Shown: one piece after another, positions 21,217 to 32,199 of the stretch
How the letters are laid out: the number at the start of each line of letters is the position of its first letter
How positions within the stretch are numbered: position 1 is the first letter of the stretch
From: Canna indica
Lineage: Eukaryota; Streptophyta; Magnoliopsida; Zingiberales; Cannaceae
NCBI GenBank assembly: GCA_034359265.1
Contig: CP136891.1
Coordinates: forward strand, 82,850,001-82,914,000
Length of the DNA: 64,000 nt
Direction: 5' to 3'
Notes under the pieces: model-generated
The model's database searches: none
Told to the model about the DNA's origin: nothing
Seen by the model: only the letters and a program-made list of their open reading frames with translations
Program-made: the position numbers and the translations under genes

Positions 21217-23161
21217 TGTTAGGAATAAATTGGGTCTTCCTGTAATGATCCAAAATCCAAACACCAAAAGGAAAAATATCAAAACGAGTAAATCTAGAAA
21301 AAAATACAAAGAACACCAAATTTACGTGGTTCAGCCCGGCGAGGTACCGGGCCTACTCCACGGGGAGAAGACGACACTTGATTTTATTAGAAGGATGAGA
21401 AAACACTGACAATACAAGAGCGGAATACAACTGATTAATAAACTATAAAATAAAAATACTGTATGTTCTCGAATATTTTTCTGCACCACGAAATCTGGAT
21501 TCCTGCTTCTGTCTGAAAACTCTGGATGCGACATTCTTGATCTTCTTGCTTCTCCTAAGACGGTGTGAAGGGGAAGAGAGCCGCTGGAAAGGTTGCCTGA
21601 GAAACGGAGTAGATGAGAGGCTCTGAGAATTATTGGGATGATCTATGAAACTGCATATTAGGCCCCTATTTATAATACAGGGGGTAGGGATGGCACTGGG
21701 GCGGGTTTGGGACGGCGAAGCCAATCCTATCCCAAACTCATTAAGAAAATTCAATCCTAAATCCGTCCCAAATCCGTTAGTATTTTGAAGGGTGATTCCC
21801 AAACCCATCCCACTAATTTAACGGGTACCCACTGGGAACCCGTTTTTCGCCCGTTAACAAATTATATATATATATAATTTATATATCACAACATAATTAT
21901 CACATCATTTAAACATAAATCATATAAACAGTAAGCTAATTTAAACAATGAAATCAATTATTTGAGCTAGTATCAATGACTATCGAGAGCTAGTAAAGGC
22001 TATCAATTATCTGAAGAAAAAATAACTTCTTTCATGCAAAGAATCAATAGGAGCAGGCGGTAGGTAACAATTAGAAAACAAGCAAGAAAAATAGCTTCTT
22101 TCATGTAAAAATCAACTGTAAATAATTGCAGGCGGCAGGTAATAAAAAAGTAAAAACATAGAAAAAAACTTAAGAATCAGATCAAGGGGCGTCCGGCATC
22201 TGCGTCGCAGCGTTAGGAGAAGCAGATCGCGATGTCGGGTCCGTCAGGAGAAGCAATCATCGGAGTAGATCATGACATTGGGTTCGTCGGGAGAAGTAGA
22301 TCGAGGCGGTCGACTGCTGTTGAGAGGCGTCGGGAGAAGCAGTCGTCGGAGCAGATCGCGACGTCGGGTCCGTCAGGAGAAGTAGATCGAGGCGACCGGT
22401 TGCTGTTGAGAGGTGTCGGAAGAAGCAATCGTTGGAGAAGTACATCGATTGGCGGCCGGCTCTGTTGAGAGGCAATCGATTATTGTTGAGAGGCGATCGA
22501 CTGTTGTTGAGAGGCATCGAGATTGAGCGGCAGTCACGATAGAAGCGATCGTGTGATTGAGGAGCGGCGAGAGGGCGATCTAGTGAAAGGAGGGGCAGCG
22601 AGGCGGCGAGCGGGCGTGAAGGCAATCGGGCAGATGACTGAGGCAGTGAGGCATCGGGTGACTGGGTGAATCAGGTGAATTAAAATAATGTAATATTAAT
22701 TTATTTATATTATATAATGGGTTAGGAATTAGGGTATAAGTAAAAAGATATAATTATCCCTATATAAGTATATATTAGATAATATGAAGGGTATTTAAGT
22801 AATTTTACCCTTAACGGGTTTGGGACGAGTTTTAGACTAAAATTCTAGACCCGTCCCAAACACTACAGGGTTTTTACCTCAAAATCCTATACCTGTCCCA
22901 CGACCCTACGGGCAAAACCCGCTAATGACCTATCAGGGTCTGGGACGGGTAAATACTCATTTATACAAACCCATTGCCATCCCTAACAAGGGGAGAGCCA
23001 ATTCATGCATAATTTGGTGGAGAAAAAATCTCCAAGGATTTTGCTTCTCCGTCTGATTTAATCGGATGACTGAAATGCTTCTTTTGACTCAAAAAATTAG
23101 CTTGTGTTGATCAAGCCCAATTTTATAATGGATTCAGGTTTAAAATGATTCAACTCTCACA
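21217..23161 (-). mobile_element. Solo LTR (about 636 bp net) split by a hAT element
   Basis: TGTTAGG begins at 21217 and CTCACA ends at 23161. The 5-bp target duplication GAGTT lies at 21212-21216 and 23162-23166. A TATAAATAGGGG-type promoter on the minus strand (about 21664-21675) gives the LTR orientation. No internal retroviral region is present. The nested hAT occupies 21685-22985. Confidence 0.8.
21685..22985. mobile_element. Non-autonomous hAT element inside the solo LTR
   Basis: Termini are TAGGGATGGCACTGG and the complement of TAGGGATGGCAATGG, with target duplication ACAGGGGG/ACAAGGGG (one mismatch). The 1301-bp interior contains a GC-rich block (about 22180-22640) of imperfect repeats around GTCGGGAGAAGCAGATCG. 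No transposase is recognisable. Confidence 0.85.
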
Positions 23162-23297
23162 GAGTTGGATCGGGTAATCGGGTTTACATGTTTAAGTGAA
23201 AATGAGTTTTAAAAAAAGATTTTTTTTTTTAAAAAAATAATTTTTAATAAAAAATAATTAAAAATATAAAAAATCGAATCATTGGATTGATCCTCCC

Positions 23298-24650
23298 CTC
23301 GAGCACATCCTCGAACAGCCGCGGCTGCAGCGTGTTAGGGACTTTTCGATGCGCCCGAGCGACGACGAATCATGATGGAATATTCCCTACATATCTGTAA
23401 ATATATTTTCGCGTCCCTATAATTTTCCCTTTTGTTCTAGTCGTACTTGTAAAATCCTTTGTGCGATCCCCGAGGGGCCCACAGTACGAGTTGGATGCGT
23501 TTCGTGGCCATTCGACACTTGGTGCGTGCGTTACGACTAAGGGGAGCAGTTTGCCTGCATTCGTCATGGCCGTGGCCATGGAAAATAACCATTTCGCATG
23601 GCCACGATTTTGTCATGCTCCTCGTGTTTTTGGGAACCTTGGGGGTGACACTTGGGGGTAAGGAGTCTCATGTATAATGTAGGAGAGCGTTGGCAAATAA
23701 AGCGGTTGCCTTGGGCAGAGACGAACGAGTGGCCCATATGGGCATGCGACATGTCGTTCTTCGCCCAAGACAATTGCGGAGCTCGTCCTACACCTGGTTT
23801 TATATTTTCTTGCGTCCATAATCCTGTAATTGTTGTTTTACTTTTCGCCTTCAATACCATTCAGCCAACATGATCTTTTGGGTGGCGCGGACATGAAATG
23901 CGAGGTTGACATCTGGTCCAACGTATGCCCCGCGATTTTAAGTCGGGAAGCCTAATTCGGGATTAAGGCTTATCCCTTGCATGGGATGCAAGGGTATCGC
24001 ACGGGTTCTTTCGCACAAAATAATTGGCCCGTGACGGTCCCGGGAGCGGTAGTAGGTGATGTCGATGTTGATGACATCCTCCGTCTTGCCAAGGAAGGCT
24101 GTGGAGTTGTGGATGAAGTGCATGGAGAAGCCCAGGTAGAGCTTGGTGCCGCAGAGCGCGCTGGGGTTGGCGTCACAGAGTTGCTTGACGTTGGCGACGA
24201 AGCCGGTGATGTTGGAGAAGGGGATGTTGATGGTGGTTTGGTGGTAGAACAGCCCTCGGAAGTGAGGATCCCAGCCACAGGCCGTGAGAAGCCCATGCAG
24301 TGCGCTCCGCAAGAATGAACCCGCGGACATCATGTCGCTTTGGCCCGTAGCTCGCGTGGTGCTGATGACGAGGGTAGACTGCACACGGAAGCCCAAGAAA
24401 TCGTTTAGGCCTTGTCCGTGGGAGGTGATGGGGATCTTGAAGTCGTCGCGGTAGACGACTTTGGCCTGAGAGGGATACTAAATGATGTCGTTGTAAATTG
24501 ACATTGTGAGATGAGTAGATGACGGATGTGTGTCCAATAAACAAGAAGTTGGTGGTATTTATAAGTAAAGGCTCGCTCGGTGCATAAATTGGAAATTAAA
24601 AATAATCAGGGAGCTGGATGAGAAAACTTCACCCGAGTCATCGGATTAGC
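23298..24650 (-). pseudogene. GULLO copy C, rearranged fragment
   Basis: A third GULLO copy, closest to copy B. From 24650 down to about 24500 it repeats the copy B promoter (TATA box, leader and start ATG). It then jumps straight into the middle of exon 2 (KVVYRDDFK-like, GLNDFLGFRVQ), omitting all of exon 1. Exon 2 is fused to exon 3 at QSDMMSAGSF, without the intron or the first 45 or so residues of exon 3. The remainder reads [15 protein letters not shown] to DITYYRSRD and breaks off at about 24032. A 35-bp continuation of exon 3 lies at 23298-23332 beyond a roughly 700-bp insertion. Stop TAG in place of TGG near 24478 also disrupts it. Nonfunctional. Confidence 0.8.
23333..24031. mobile_element. 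Putative truncated LTR element in GULLO copy C exon 3
   Basis: About 700 bp separates two parts of GULLO exon 3. It begins TGTTAGGGAC, and a matching CCAACA occurs at 23865-23870, so 23333-23870 may be an LTR of 538 bp followed by the start of an internal region. I could not find a clean target duplication or a convincing primer-binding site. Confidence 0.4.
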
Positions 24651-25129
24651 ATGTAATTGAGCATATTTTTTACTCATAATTAATTAAGCTCATGTATAAT
24701 TCCATATTTCAACTATTGATTACATTAATATTTCATGTTCCAGGGTGTAATGATTTAAGCGGTCATTTTCCATTCACGTTTCCTATTTTGTAAATGTGTA
24801 GGTAATATAAAGCTGCAGGCTGCACTATATATAGCATGCAAAAGTCACATGACGAGGACAAGTTTTGACTTAGTTTATTGCAATGATGAATAAATAGAAA
24901 TCAATTTTGGCACGTCAGGGTTAAAAAAAAAAAATGGCACGTCAGATGGTAAGATATTTATTTAAGCTCATGTAATGCATGCTACTCTATTTTAATTAAT
25001 ATTATAAATATCAAGAAAGATAGTTTTGATGGACGGTATTTCAATTCAACTAATCTATAAATGGAAGAGTTTATAATTAGTCGTCCCAAGACGCAAAAAA
25101 ATACAAAAAAATATACGTATTAAGAGCAT
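24651..25129. other. Spacer beyond copy C, no gene seen
   Basis: AT-rich DNA with no supported element or gene. Confidence 0.4.
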
Positions 25130-26578
25130 GTTTGGTACTCTATATAGTATTAGCCTAGTTGTATAATACTAATATATATGGATTAATATGTATTAACTAA
25201 AATATATAATATAATATAATATAATATAATATAATATAACATAATATAATATAATATAACATAAAATTATATAATATATTTTATTATTAAAAAATATTTC
25301 ATAAATTATTTTAAAAAAAAATATTTTATAAATTAATTTTTTAAAAAATATTTTTTAATTTTTAGCTGAAGGTAAAATAAGTATCTAAAATATTAAAAAT
25401 TTTAGTGCAGACTAATGTAAAACTTTGAGCTAGGGTGTATTATTAATACAACTTACGATGTACTATTTTTAGTGCAAGTATTAATTAATACACGTCTCAA
25501 ATACAATATAGTACGGAGTAATATATTAATACCTACTCTACTCATTTTCATTAACAAAAGCGTATCTGAGGGGAATAGAAGTATTATCCAGAATTCTATC
25601 AATTGGCATCGTCCTCCCCAATATTGGATTAAAATAAACTGTGATAGATCTTTTTTAAACAGTGAAGGTGGAGCTGCATTTGTGAAAAAGAATCATCTAG
25701 GAAAGTGTTTCTTTGCTGCATCATTTCACTTTAAATCTTATTCTGCTTTCTTTTGTGAAATCATAGTTGCTTATCATGCACTGTTTAATGCAGTTCTAAA
25801 TTAGTTGGACTTCATTATTTTGGAGAGTGATTGTAAAATTTTGGTGGATCTTATGAATGCAAAAGCTCAAGCCCCTTGGAGATGTAGAAAATTATATCTA
25901 AATGTGTTATAGTTAATTAGTAAATGTACTAATATCATTTGTAATTTTGTTCCTAGATCCGCAAACAAATATGCCCATTTGTAAAATTAGGATTTTTCAT
26001 CGTCATAGGAGTCGCCCTATGTGTCGCCAGAGTGAAAGCTGCACACATGAAATCTTCTTAGAGTTAGTACTCGCATAAAAACTACTGGAGGTCCAAATTA
26101 ATTAGCTAGGTGTGAGGAATTGGTTAAGAATTGGATGTGATGGGTAACTACTATACTTATTTTGATTTATTCAAGGGTTTGACTTTAACTATATCAGGTT
26201 GAAGAATGTGGGTCCATTGTTGGACTTCATTATTTTGGAGAGTGATTGTAAAAATTTGATGGATCTTATGAATGTAAAAGCTCAAGCCCCTTGGAGATGT
26301 AGAAAATTATATTTAAATGTGTTATAGTTAATTAGTAAATGTACTAATATCATTTGTAATTTTGTTCCTAGATCCGCAAACAAATATGCCCATTGGGTAA
26401 CAAATGCAGCTCGACTAAATAAAGGTTCCATTGTGTGGAATCTTATTCGGCCTCCGGAGCGTGATAACATTTTATATAATGATTTAGTTTCTTCTGACGT
26501 AATGGTCTAATAGATTTTTATTGGAAAAAAAATATCTTAATACTATACATGATGCCTATATGAGGTACCAAACGAGCA
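25130..26578. mobile_element. MITE-like element with GC(A/T)(T/C)GTTTGGTAC ends
   Basis: The left end GAGCATGTTTGGTAC and the right end GTACCAAACGAGC match the ends of the 4553-5788 MITE. An (ATAAT)n tract lies at 25201-25262. The unusual length comes from a LINE RNase H remnant trapped inside, so this may instead be a MITE interrupted by LINE DNA. Confidence 0.5.
25550..26520 (+). pseudogene. RNase H-like (RVT_3) fragment, LINE-derived, with internal duplication
   Basis: Frame pieces give INWHRPPQYWIKINCD, SEGGAAFVKKNHLGKC, then ILESDCKILVDLMNA and CNFVPRSANKYAHW. This is the pattern of the RNase H domain found at the 3' end of plant LINEs. The segment from GGACTTCATTATTTTGG to AAATATGCCCATT occurs twice (25808-25980 and 26222-26393), separated by about 240 bp. 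Only the second copy runs on into VTNAARLNKGSIVW. Stops are present in both. Confidence 0.65.
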
Positions 26579-26880
26579 CAAATTACATATTACAATAGTA
26601 CACAAATACGAAAAGATACATAAAGCACAAACAAAATAAGTTTTTTAGGTAGGCCAACTAAGAGGATAAAATTCTCACAATAATAATTTTTCCATTCACA
26701 AAACTTAGAGATCAGACAATGATTAAGGAGAAAGTGTGAACCGCTTGTGCAAACCACCATTGGCTACTAAAATATAAATAGAACATAATACATTTATGTA
26801 TATAAGCTCTATAAGTTAATTTGAAACTTAAACTCGACCTTCGACATTTCAATTCTACGATCGAGTTAATAGAAGTTAAT
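26579..26880. other. AT-rich spacer, no gene seen
   Basis: Nothing recognisable. Confidence 0.4.
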
Positions 26881-27405
26881 TAATTAAAGGATAAATAATA
26901 AAAATTTCTCATTGATCTATTACTCATTTAAAATAATTTCTTATGAACTTTGTAATTAGATAAAAAATAAAATAAATTTTATAAATCTAACAAAAATAAT
27001 TCATATGTTAACTCAATGTTATTTATTTAATATGATCTTTTTTAAATTGACACGTTGCAATTTTTCATCTATTCAAATATTAAAAGATAAATAAAAAAAT
27101 ATTAAATTATAAATTATAAAATATTAATTGCTAGGAAAATTAATGGGAAAATAAATTTACAACTAATATTTTCTAATTTTTTAATTTATTAAATTATTAA
27201 TTATCTTTTTATATCTAGACCAATAAAAAATTGTCATGTGTCATTTCAAAAAAAAAATTGTGTTAAATAAATAATATTGAGTTAACAGATTGAGTGTTTT
27301 TGTTAGTTTCATAAAATTTAGCATTTTTTGTTTAATTTCAAAATTCACGAGAGTTAGTTGCAAATCATAGTTCATATTTTTTTTACTATTTTCCCTTAAT
27401 TAAAT
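26881..27405. mobile_element. Foldback element with long imperfect terminal inverted repeats
   Basis: The left half (TTAATTAAAGGATAA... GTTAACTCAAT... AAAAGATAA) is mirrored in the right half (TTATCTTTTT... ATTGAGTTAAC... CCCTTAATTAA). Complementarity covers about 200 bp per arm with many mismatches. There is no coding capacity. The boundaries are approximate. Confidence 0.6.
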
Positions 27406-28066
27406 ATTGGATTATCTTGATAAATATGCAACCAATTTTTTTACTATTTACCCTTATGAATGTGGGTCCATTGTAATTTTTTTAGCTCCTCAGCACGTTG
27501 GATCCAATGTGGACTCACACTGCAAGTACTGAAAATAGATTTTAATAACGTGCTTTAACATCTGTTACTTTATGTATATATATATATATATATAAAAGCT
27601 AGATTAGCATGTCACTTGGCAATTTTTCAATGAAAATTTGATGACGTGTTTTTTCCTTTTTTTTGACTTTGGTATATGTTTTTTTGCATTTTACCGAAAT
27701 TTATACCTTCTTTATATTTCTTTATATTTATATTCGAATTTAACGTGCTCGTTACTAAAATCTACATATAATACTAAAACTTAATACGATTGTTATCAAA
27801 ATTTTATGATATTTTATATATTTTTTGATGAAAATTTGTAATTAATACACATGTAATGTTGTTCCGATGGAATTTTGTATTTGATACATACTTATGAAAA
27901 TTTAAAAGATTATTTTATGATTATTTTAATATATTTTTGTTAAAATATGTATTTAATACGAATTTAATGTCGTTTTTCAATTTTTTTAATATTTTTTTTT
28001 ATTTTTGTATAGAAATTTGTTTTTAATATTTAGCACCGCCAATGAATGCTAAAATGCGCGTATAAT
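27406..28066. other. AT-rich spacer, possible Helitron head near 27585
   Basis: Contains TATAAAAGCTAGATTAGCAT at about 27590, which resembles the segments following the putative Helitron 3' ends near 38003 and 47741. No gene is seen. Confidence 0.3.
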
Positions 28067-28563
28067 TAGGGGTGAGCATCGGTTCGATTCAATTAAAAAT
28101 TGAACCAAAAATTCCACTAATCGACGTGCACATGTAAATTCGGTTCGGTTAACCAAATTTTTTGTTCCATTCGATTAATTTGATTCGGTTAACCGAAAGA
28201 ATAAAAAAAAATAATTTTATTTTCAAAAATATACATGTGCATATTCGAACCGGGCTTGGCAACCAAACTTAATTTAAATAATATTAAACAACATTAAGAT
28301 TCAAACCTAGGCGAATAGAAAGCTCAACATCACACTTAACCACCAAAATAATTACCAGCATTTGATATATTTATTATTATATATATATATATATATTCGG
28401 TTAATTCGATAAATTAATTAAACCGCCGGTTAATTTACCGAACCGAAACCAAAAAATTTTTAATCAAAAATTGAATCGAAATTAATTCAGTTCGATTAAA
28501 TCGATTTCGATTAGATCAATTTCGGTCCTATTTTAATGAATCGAAAATTTTTGCTCACCCCTG
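28067..28563. mobile_element. hAT-type MITE
   Basis: TAGGGGTGAGCA begins at 28067 and TGCTCACCCC lies at the right end. Target duplication CGTATAAT/CGTATCAT (one mismatch). The 497-bp interior has GGTTCGGTTAACC-type repeats, related to 5149-5665. Confidence 0.85.
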
Positions 28564-28910
28564 CGTATCATATAAAATGATGTGCCGCCGCTGTCCAAAT
28601 TATATGCCTGAGTTCAAGTTATTTAGAATGCCAAAAAAAGTCGTGTGGCACTTTCACAAGTATAGCTGTCGTGGTATTTTCTCTCTTTTTAAAATTACTT
28701 TAATTTTCTTATTTCTCTCCTTTATATAGCAGTTAACACAGTTTCTTCTCCTCTCTCAATTTATGTCTCTTGCACGTTTCCTCTTCTCTCTTTTGAATTT
28801 ACTCTTTTTCTCTCAAGCAATTAATTCTCTATTTACTTCTTTTTCTCTAAAGCATTTAATAATATTTAATATTTCTTTCTCTCAAATTTACATCTCATCT
28901 TTGCATTAAT
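28564..28910. other. CT-rich spacer
   Basis: Pyrimidine-rich DNA (TCTCTC stretches) similar in character to 38820-39120. No gene. Confidence 0.4.
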
Positions 28911-29660
28911 GCAATTATTATAATTATAATGTCCATAATTTGGACAATGAGATTTTCTCATATTCATAACATAGATTTGAATTTTTTTAAATTCATAACT
29001 AAATGACTAAAATTTTAATTTTATCATTCATTTCAAAATATAATTTTTTTACGAATTAATTTTTTTTCTAAAAGTATTTAAATGACTCAAAATAAATAAA
29101 TTTTATTATTATTCATAATATTTTTTTCTTCAGCAATTTATATTAATATTATAGTAGATAAAAATTTATTTTAATGACTAATAATATTATTTTATATTTT
29201 TATTGATAATAATTTTATACTAATAAAATAAAATAATAATAATTTTGACTACTAATAAATTATTTAGACACTAAAAAAATACTACAATGATTGTTAAAAA
29301 ATTAATTTACGTTATATTTTACTTAACAAGTGTATAATTTAAGTATTTAAAAATTTTTGAAAAATATTTTAATATTTTAAAAATAAAAAATAACATTATT
29401 AGTTATTAAAATAAATTTTTATCTACTATAATATTAATATGAGTTGCTGAAAAAAAAAATTTATGAATAATAAAAAAAATTATTTATTTTGAGTCATTTA
29501 AATACTTTTTAAAAAAATTTAATTAGTAAAAGAAAATTATATTTTAAAATGAAGGGTAAAATTAGAACTTTGGACATATAGTTATGAATTTGAGAAAATC
29601 CAAATCCAAGTTATGGATATGAAAAAATCTCATGTCCAAATTATGGATTTGAATAATTGC
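28911..29660. mobile_element. Foldback element with about 290-bp terminal inverted repeats
   Basis: The left arm (28911 to about 29205) starts GCAATTATT and includes CATAATTTGGACA. The right arm (about 29370-29660) is its complement with scattered mismatches. They are separated by about 165 bp. No target duplication or reading frame was found. The structure fits a foldback or Mutator-like TIR element and could give a long double-stranded RNA if transcribed. Confidence 0.75.
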
Positions 29661-29838
29661 TCAAAATATTACATGCGCAATAGAGATGGTTACGTGCTCT
29701 CGTGTGACTTCTGAACTCCCCCTCCCACGCTCTTTGCACGTGCCCCGTCTTCCTTATATTGACTCGAAGTAGGGACTTCATAATCACTTTCTAGGGATAA
29801 AGTTGTCAACTTGAGCTCCGAGCAGCGACTGCGCACCT

Positions 29839-30424
29839 GTGGAGGAGGGGGAGAACGACGCAGCGTCGGCGTGGGCGGAGAAGAAACCCAAGGATAGCCG
29901 ACGAGAGAAAAATGCAAGATGGAGGCGAGAAGAAGAAGATGGTGGTGACGGGAAAGGAAGGACGATGGTGGCCATCGAAAAGAAGAAAGCAAACAAGTCG
30001 CCGCCTCCACCGTCCGAGGAGATCAAGATGAGTGTCTTCGTGCACTACGAGGGGTGCGCTCGGGTGATTGAGCGAATTCCAAGGTAACAACTGTTCTACA
30101 CACGATCTTATAATAAAAAGATCCCTTCTTTTGGTTTCCACTTTCAAGCAAGCGGTTGAAATAAATATAGTATATTTATGTTGTGTCCGTAGGGGTGGGA
30201 GACGTCAAGACCATTTGCGGAACACACAAAGTGGTTATGAAGAGGAAAAAAACGGCGGAAAACCCGATGTAGGTGTGGTGGAGAGGTTTCAGAAAGAAGA
30301 TCGAAAGGAAGGTGGAGCTGCTGACTCCCGATGTAGGTGTGGTGGAGAGGTTTTAGAAAGAAGACCGGAAGGAAGGTGGAGCTGTTGACTCCTCTACCGT
30401 CGCCAAGTCCGGAGAAGAAGCAAG
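29839..30424 (+). pseudogene. Heavy-metal-associated (HMA/HIPP-like) protein pseudogene
   Basis: Exon 1 (29839-30083) encodes a Lys/Glu-rich leader, then SPPPPSEEIKMSVFVHYEGC, matching the start of an HMA domain. A GT-AG intron (30084-30192) follows. Exon 2 gives VGDVKTICGTHKVVMKRKK and TAENPM, then TAG at 30270-30272. Beyond the stop, frames give VVERF, KKTGRKVEL-like and LPSPSPEKKQ-like sequence, as in HIPP proteins. The metal-binding MxCxxC is broken: the first Cys is Tyr (HYEGC). A segment of about 66 bp starting CCCGATGTAGGTGTGG is tandemly duplicated (30263-30328 and 30329-30394). An LTR begins at 30425 and ends the homology. Nonfunctional. Confidence 0.75.
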
Positions 30425-30726
30425 TGTTGGCTTAAGGGTTCCCCTAGGCTTCGATCTCTATTTTGATGATAACAAACAAGTATTTAATATATGTGTTTGA
30501 AGTTTTGAGTTCAGGTTGAGGTTGCGATAAGCACGCGAACTTCGCTCGGAGAATTACAAAAATCGTCAAGAAAGGCTCGGATGTAGATTAAGTAGATTCC
30601 TTGTAATATATCCCTAAGATCTCATCCCAAGCCTATGTGTAAAGTTATACAAGTCAAAACTTGATAACAAAACTCATAAAAAAGCGTGTAATAAAGCAAA
30701 TATAAAAATCAGCCTCAGCCTAGGTT

Positions 30727-30910
30727 CGGTCGACCGAACAAGGCAGTGGCTACTTCGGTCGACCGGTCCAAGGCCGAATTTTGGCAGTGGCTACTTCGAT
30801 CGACCGATCAAAGCCAGAATTTGGCAGTGTCTACTTCGATCGATCGATCGATCGATCGGACAACAGAGGAGTTAAAACGCGATAAAGTCGATCGACCATC
30901 CGGTCGATCG
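30727..30910. repeat. CGATCGAC-rich tandem repeats in the LTR
   Basis: Three imperfect units each starting GCAGTG(G/T)CTACTTCG and continuing with (G/A)TCGACCG palindromes. The last unit has a (CGAT)n expansion. Confidence 0.75.
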
Positions 30911-32199
30911 AACATAGCGACAGAAGGTCAGAATGCCAACGATCGTTGGGCAATCAATCAATCGGCAAGCGACCGGTCGGCGTCCAACGGGCCAAAAAAT
31001 GCCCGTTGAAGAGCCGTTCCATGGGAGGGGTTATAAATACCTCACACCAACCTTCATTAACTCTTCTTAACCATTGAGATAAGCTTCCAAAATGTGATTT
31101 ATGCCTTCTAAGCTTGATTTGCTCGTACTTGCTTCTCCGATCGACAACTTCTCTCAAACACTCATCTTCCCTCAACTCTGGCTTCGATTCGATCTCAACG
31201 TCTTGTGGAGTTGGAGGCATTGAAGGCTTGGAAAAGAGCTGTTAGCCTTGGTTTACTCTTTAGCTCTTTTCATTGTAATTTTAATTGTTATTCGAACTTG
31301 ATTTTCATTGATTAGCTTGGTAGGTCTGCTAGTGTAAATACTTAGGGTTTACTTTGTAGAATTATGTTTTGCCTATGAGAATAGGTTTGAGAAGTTCTTA
31401 AAGGGTTGAGAATCGAGTCATCGGTTGTATTCAAAGGGAAACACAAAGTCTATAAATGATTTAGTTTGAAATCCTTGGTGTGGAACCAATGTAGTGGACA
31501 CTACTAGAAAAATGGTCATCAGCAACGGCTGATGCCGTTGCTGAGCCGTTGCTGAAGGGAATCAGCAACGGCTCAGCCGTTGCAATAAAGCCGTGACAGA
31601 AAGTCGCGTTGCTGATGACTTAGCAACGGATCAGCAACGGCCGCTCGGGCCGTCGCTCTAAACATTATCAGCAACGGCCGCTGGGCCGTCGCTAAAAATA
31701 TTTTCAGCAACGGTTTTACCACGGACCCGGAGCCGTTGCTGATAACATTAATAGCAACGGCCTCGAGTCCGTAGCAAAGCCGTTAGTAAAAACCCGTCGC
31801 TAAGCCGTTGCTGTAGGTCATCAGCAACGGTTATCGATACACTTTTAGCAACGGCTTTCCCACGGACGGCCGTGGGAAAGCCGTTGCTGATGACCCATAC
31901 CTGCAAACAGAAATATTTCAAATTTCTAATTTCCGTTGATACATTGATACATTTATCTGATACATAACTCACACACCCATACCCTCATACACACATCACA
32001 AACATCTCATACACATTCATTCACACATCACAAACACACCAAGATATACATCAAAACAATTATATTTATATTCATAATTATCCACGATAGTATAAACACA
32101 ATTCAAATGTAAAATTGAAGTATCAACATCTGAGTAACATAGTCAATATAAATTAAACAAGTTCAATATCTGAGTAACAAAGTCAATATAAACAAAATC

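Noticed and set aside
22232..22625. Open frames in a GC-rich block
   Set aside because: They come from imperfect internal repeats of a non-autonomous hAT element, with no recognisable protein.
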